Source: DATJSJ01 sp035504175 (lineage in GTDB: Bacteria > Pseudomonadota > Alphaproteobacteria > Acetobacterales > Acetobacteraceae). From it: a DNA stretch of 7,310 bases. The notes below the pieces were generated by a model that was not told where the DNA came from, did not search any database, and saw nothing but the letters and a program-made list of their open reading frames with translations. This document shows, one piece after another, positions 6,076 to 7,310 of this stretch; within the stretch, counting starts at the first letter, position 1, and every line of letters starts with the position of its first letter. The stretch spans positions 1-7,310 of the forward strand of contig DATJSJ010000210.1 in NCBI GenBank assembly GCA_035504175.1, read 5' to 3'. The translations under genes and the position numbers were made by a program.

Positions 6076-7086
6076 TCACCCCGCCGCAATGCGCCGCTTC
6101 ACGCGCAGCTTTCGCAGCACAACCGGAATTGCCACCACCAGGATCAGGAGTCCGCCGGTCACGATCGACATCACGATCCCTGGCACGTTCAGCAGGCCAA
6201 GCCCGAACGTCACCAGCCCCATCAGCACCGCCGAGAGCACGACGCCGAGGATCGAGCCGCTGCCGCCGGCGACCGACACGCCGCCCAGAATCACCATGGT
6301 GATGATCTCGAGCTCCCAGCCCTGCGCGATCGACGGCCGCGTCGAGCCGAGCCGCGAGGTCAGCAGCACCGAGGCGAGCCCGCTCGCAAGCCCGGTGACC
6401 GCGAACAGCCAGAACCGGTAACGGTTGACCCGGATGCCGGAGAGCCGGGATGCGACCGGATTGTTGCCGATCGCGTAGATCCGCCGCCCGACCGTGGTCA
6501 GATGCAGCACCACCGCGGCGACGATCGCCAGCGCCGCGAACAGCACCAACTCGAACGACACCGGGCCGACCACGTAGCCTTGGCCGAAAAAAGCGAAATC
6601 GGGCCGGTACGCCTTGAACACGCGATCGCCGAGGATCGCGTAGGCGATGCCGCGGAACAGGCTCATCGTGCCGATTGTCGCCACGATCGAGGGCACGCGT
6701 GCCAGCGTCACCAGCACGCCGTTCACCATCCCGGCCAGCAGTCCCGACACAAGCGCGATCACCACCAGCAGGCCGGTGGCAAGCCCGACCTGCGCGCCAA
6801 GTCCCATCGCGACCGAGGCGAGCGCCATGATGCCGGCGACCGAGATGTCGATCTCGCCGGCGATGATCAGCAGCGCCATCGGGAGCGCCACGATCGCCTT
6901 CTCGGTGAAGTTGAAGGTCGCGTCCGACAGCGTCCAGGGATCGAGGAAATAGGGTGAGGCGAACGCGTTCAACGCGAAATCGGCGACCACCGCCAGCGCC
7001 AGCATCGCCTCCCAGCGGAAGACGCGCACCGGCCGGCGACGCGGGGGGGCCGGGGCGAGGGCGGCCTCGCCCGGGATCACGTTCAT
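6076..7086 (-). CDS. rhaQ: Sugar ABC transporter permease, RhaQ-like
   Basis: The 336-residue product is an inner-membrane permease of the RbsC/AraH (CUT2) family, one half of the channel of a sugar ABC importer. After a ~25-residue Pro/Arg-rich cytoplasmic N-terminus there are about eight to ten hydrophobic spans. Family signatures are GEIDISVAGIMAL (77-89), which corresponds to GGIDLSVG in RbsC, GMVNG (119-123), RVPSIVATIGTMSLFRG (130-146), the GRRIYAIGNNPVASRLSGI coupling region (200-218) and ILGGVSVAGGSGSILG (266-281). The ATG overlaps the stop of the upstream permease as ATGA, and GAGGAG lies 8 bases before it, so the start is well supported. Downstream it is 5 bp from the mutarotase gene. 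That context makes L-rhamnose or a related deoxysugar the likely substrate. By sequence alone it could equally be a ribose, xylose or autoinducer-2 permease. Confidence 0.9.
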   Translation of the reverse strand: MNVIPGEAALAPAPPRRRPVRVFRWEAMLALAVVADFALNAFASPYFLDPWTLSDATFNFTEKAIVALPMALLIIAGEIDISVAGIMALASVAMGLGAQVGLATGLLVVIALVSGLLAGMVNGVLVTLARVPSIVATIGTMSLFRGIAYAILGDRVFKAYRPDFAFFGQGYVVGPVSFELVLFAALAIVAAVVLHLTTVGRRIYAIGNNPVASRLSGIRVNRYRFWLFAVTGLASGLASVLLTSRLGSTRPSIAQGWELEIITMVILGGVSVAGGSGSILGVVLSAVLMGLVTFGLGLLNVPGIVMSIVTGGLLILVVAIPVVLRKLRVKRRIAAG

Positions 7087-7310
7087 GCCGCGTGCTCCTC
7101 GAGGATGCGGCGGCTCGGAGCCAATGCACTACGGCTGTTGACCACCACGGCGCCGGTGATCACCACGCCGCTGACCACCATCTGCCAGAACGGCGACACG
7201 CCCACCAGCGGCAGCGCGTTCTTGACGATGCCGAGGAACAGCGCGCCGAGCACGACGCCCAGCACCGTGCCGACGCCGCCGCCGATCGAGACGCCGCCGA
7301 TCACGCAGGC
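7083..7310 (-). CDS. rhaP: Sugar ABC transporter permease, RhaP-like (partial, 5' end beyond window)
   Basis: Only the last 75 residues are present; the frame runs off the right edge and the true start is outside. The visible part begins ACVIGGVSIGGGVGTVLGV, the conserved GGVSIxGGxGTVxGV segment near the C-terminus of CUT2 (RbsC-like) sugar permeases. A hydrophobic stretch follows (LGALFLGIVKNALPLVGV), then FWQMVVSGVVITGAVVV and a short charged tail ending EEHAA. It is the paralogue and partner of the next permease, with which it shares an ATGA overlap; the two would form a heterodimeric inner-membrane channel. The rhizobial rhaP-rhaQ order supports the name. An internal GTG at 7304 could be mistaken for a start but lies within the conserved segment. 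Solute-binding and ATPase genes should lie upstream of it, beyond the right edge. Confidence 0.85.
   Translation of the reverse strand, partial: ACVIGGVSIGGGVGTVLGVVLGALFLGIVKNALPLVGVSPFWQMVVSGVVITGAVVVNSRSALAPSRRILEEHAA
7095..7100 (-). promoter_or_regulatory. Ribosome binding site of the rhaQ-like permease
   Basis: The minus strand reads GAGGAG here, 8 bases upstream of the ATG at 7086 and inside the 3' end of the preceding permease gene. It is the best Shine-Dalgarno in the operon portion visible and fixes the 4-bp ATGA overlap as a genuine coupled start. Confidence 0.65.

Noticed and set aside
5944..6957. 337-residue plus-strand open frame opposite the rhaQ-like permease
   Set aside because: Extremely His/Arg/Asp/Gln-rich, as expected from the reverse complement of a hydrophobic membrane protein; no recognisable domain.
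6071..7129. N-terminal extension of the mutarotase reading frame through the permease
   Set aside because: RhaM proteins are 104 residues, exactly matching the start at 6070; the extension overlaps a real permease in another frame.
1..7310. CRISPR array, tRNA, rRNA, insertion sequence or phage attachment site
   Set aside because: No regularly spaced repeats, cloverleaf-like sequence, transposase motif or matching terminal repeats were seen; the only clear repeat structure is the double hairpin at 4333-4387.

Overview
The window is very GC-rich, densely packed bacterial DNA with strong third-position G/C bias. Gene content (SCO1/SenC copper chaperone, a rhamnose locus in the rhizobial rhaPQUK order, a fluoroacetate-dehalogenase-like hydrolase) and a GC-rich paired-hairpin intergenic repeat suggest an alphaproteobacterium. 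An Acetobacteraceae/Rhodospirillales member is my best guess, but that is inference: no rRNA or marker gene is present.

Layout, left to right. (1) A minus-strand alpha/beta hydrolase (8-889) has every catalytic and halide-pocket residue of fluoroacetate dehalogenases. (2) A gap of about 330 bases (890-1222) separates it from a divergent plus-strand group. (3) The plus-strand group has three overlapping genes: a GtrB/DPM1-like membrane glycosyltransferase (1223-2257), a group II PLP-dependent decarboxylase (2236-3708) and a SCO1/SenC copper chaperone (3705-4328). Their overlaps of 22 and 4 bp imply one transcript, although the three functions have no obvious common pathway. (4) The chaperone converges on a minus-strand sugar operon, and the two stop regions overlap by 8 bp across a double-hairpin palindromic repeat (4333-4387). 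(5) The minus-strand operon reads, in transcription order, partial sugar ABC permease (rhaP-like, cut by the right edge), second permease (rhaQ-like, 7086-6076), L-rhamnose mutarotase (rhaU/rhaM, 6070-5756) and FGGY kinase (rhaK-like, 5745-4321). This is the order of the Rhizobium leguminosarum rhaRSTPQUK operon. The solute-binding protein, ATPase and regulator would be expected beyond the right edge.

How the genes work together: the permeases import an L-rhamnose-type sugar, the mutarotase interconverts its anomers and the kinase phosphorylates it. No insertion sequence, tRNA, rRNA or CRISPR array is visible, and I see no clearly novel multi-gene system. The most unusual features are the repeat-encoded C-terminal tail of the kinase with its overlapping convergent stops, and the intact defluorinase active site of the hydrolase.
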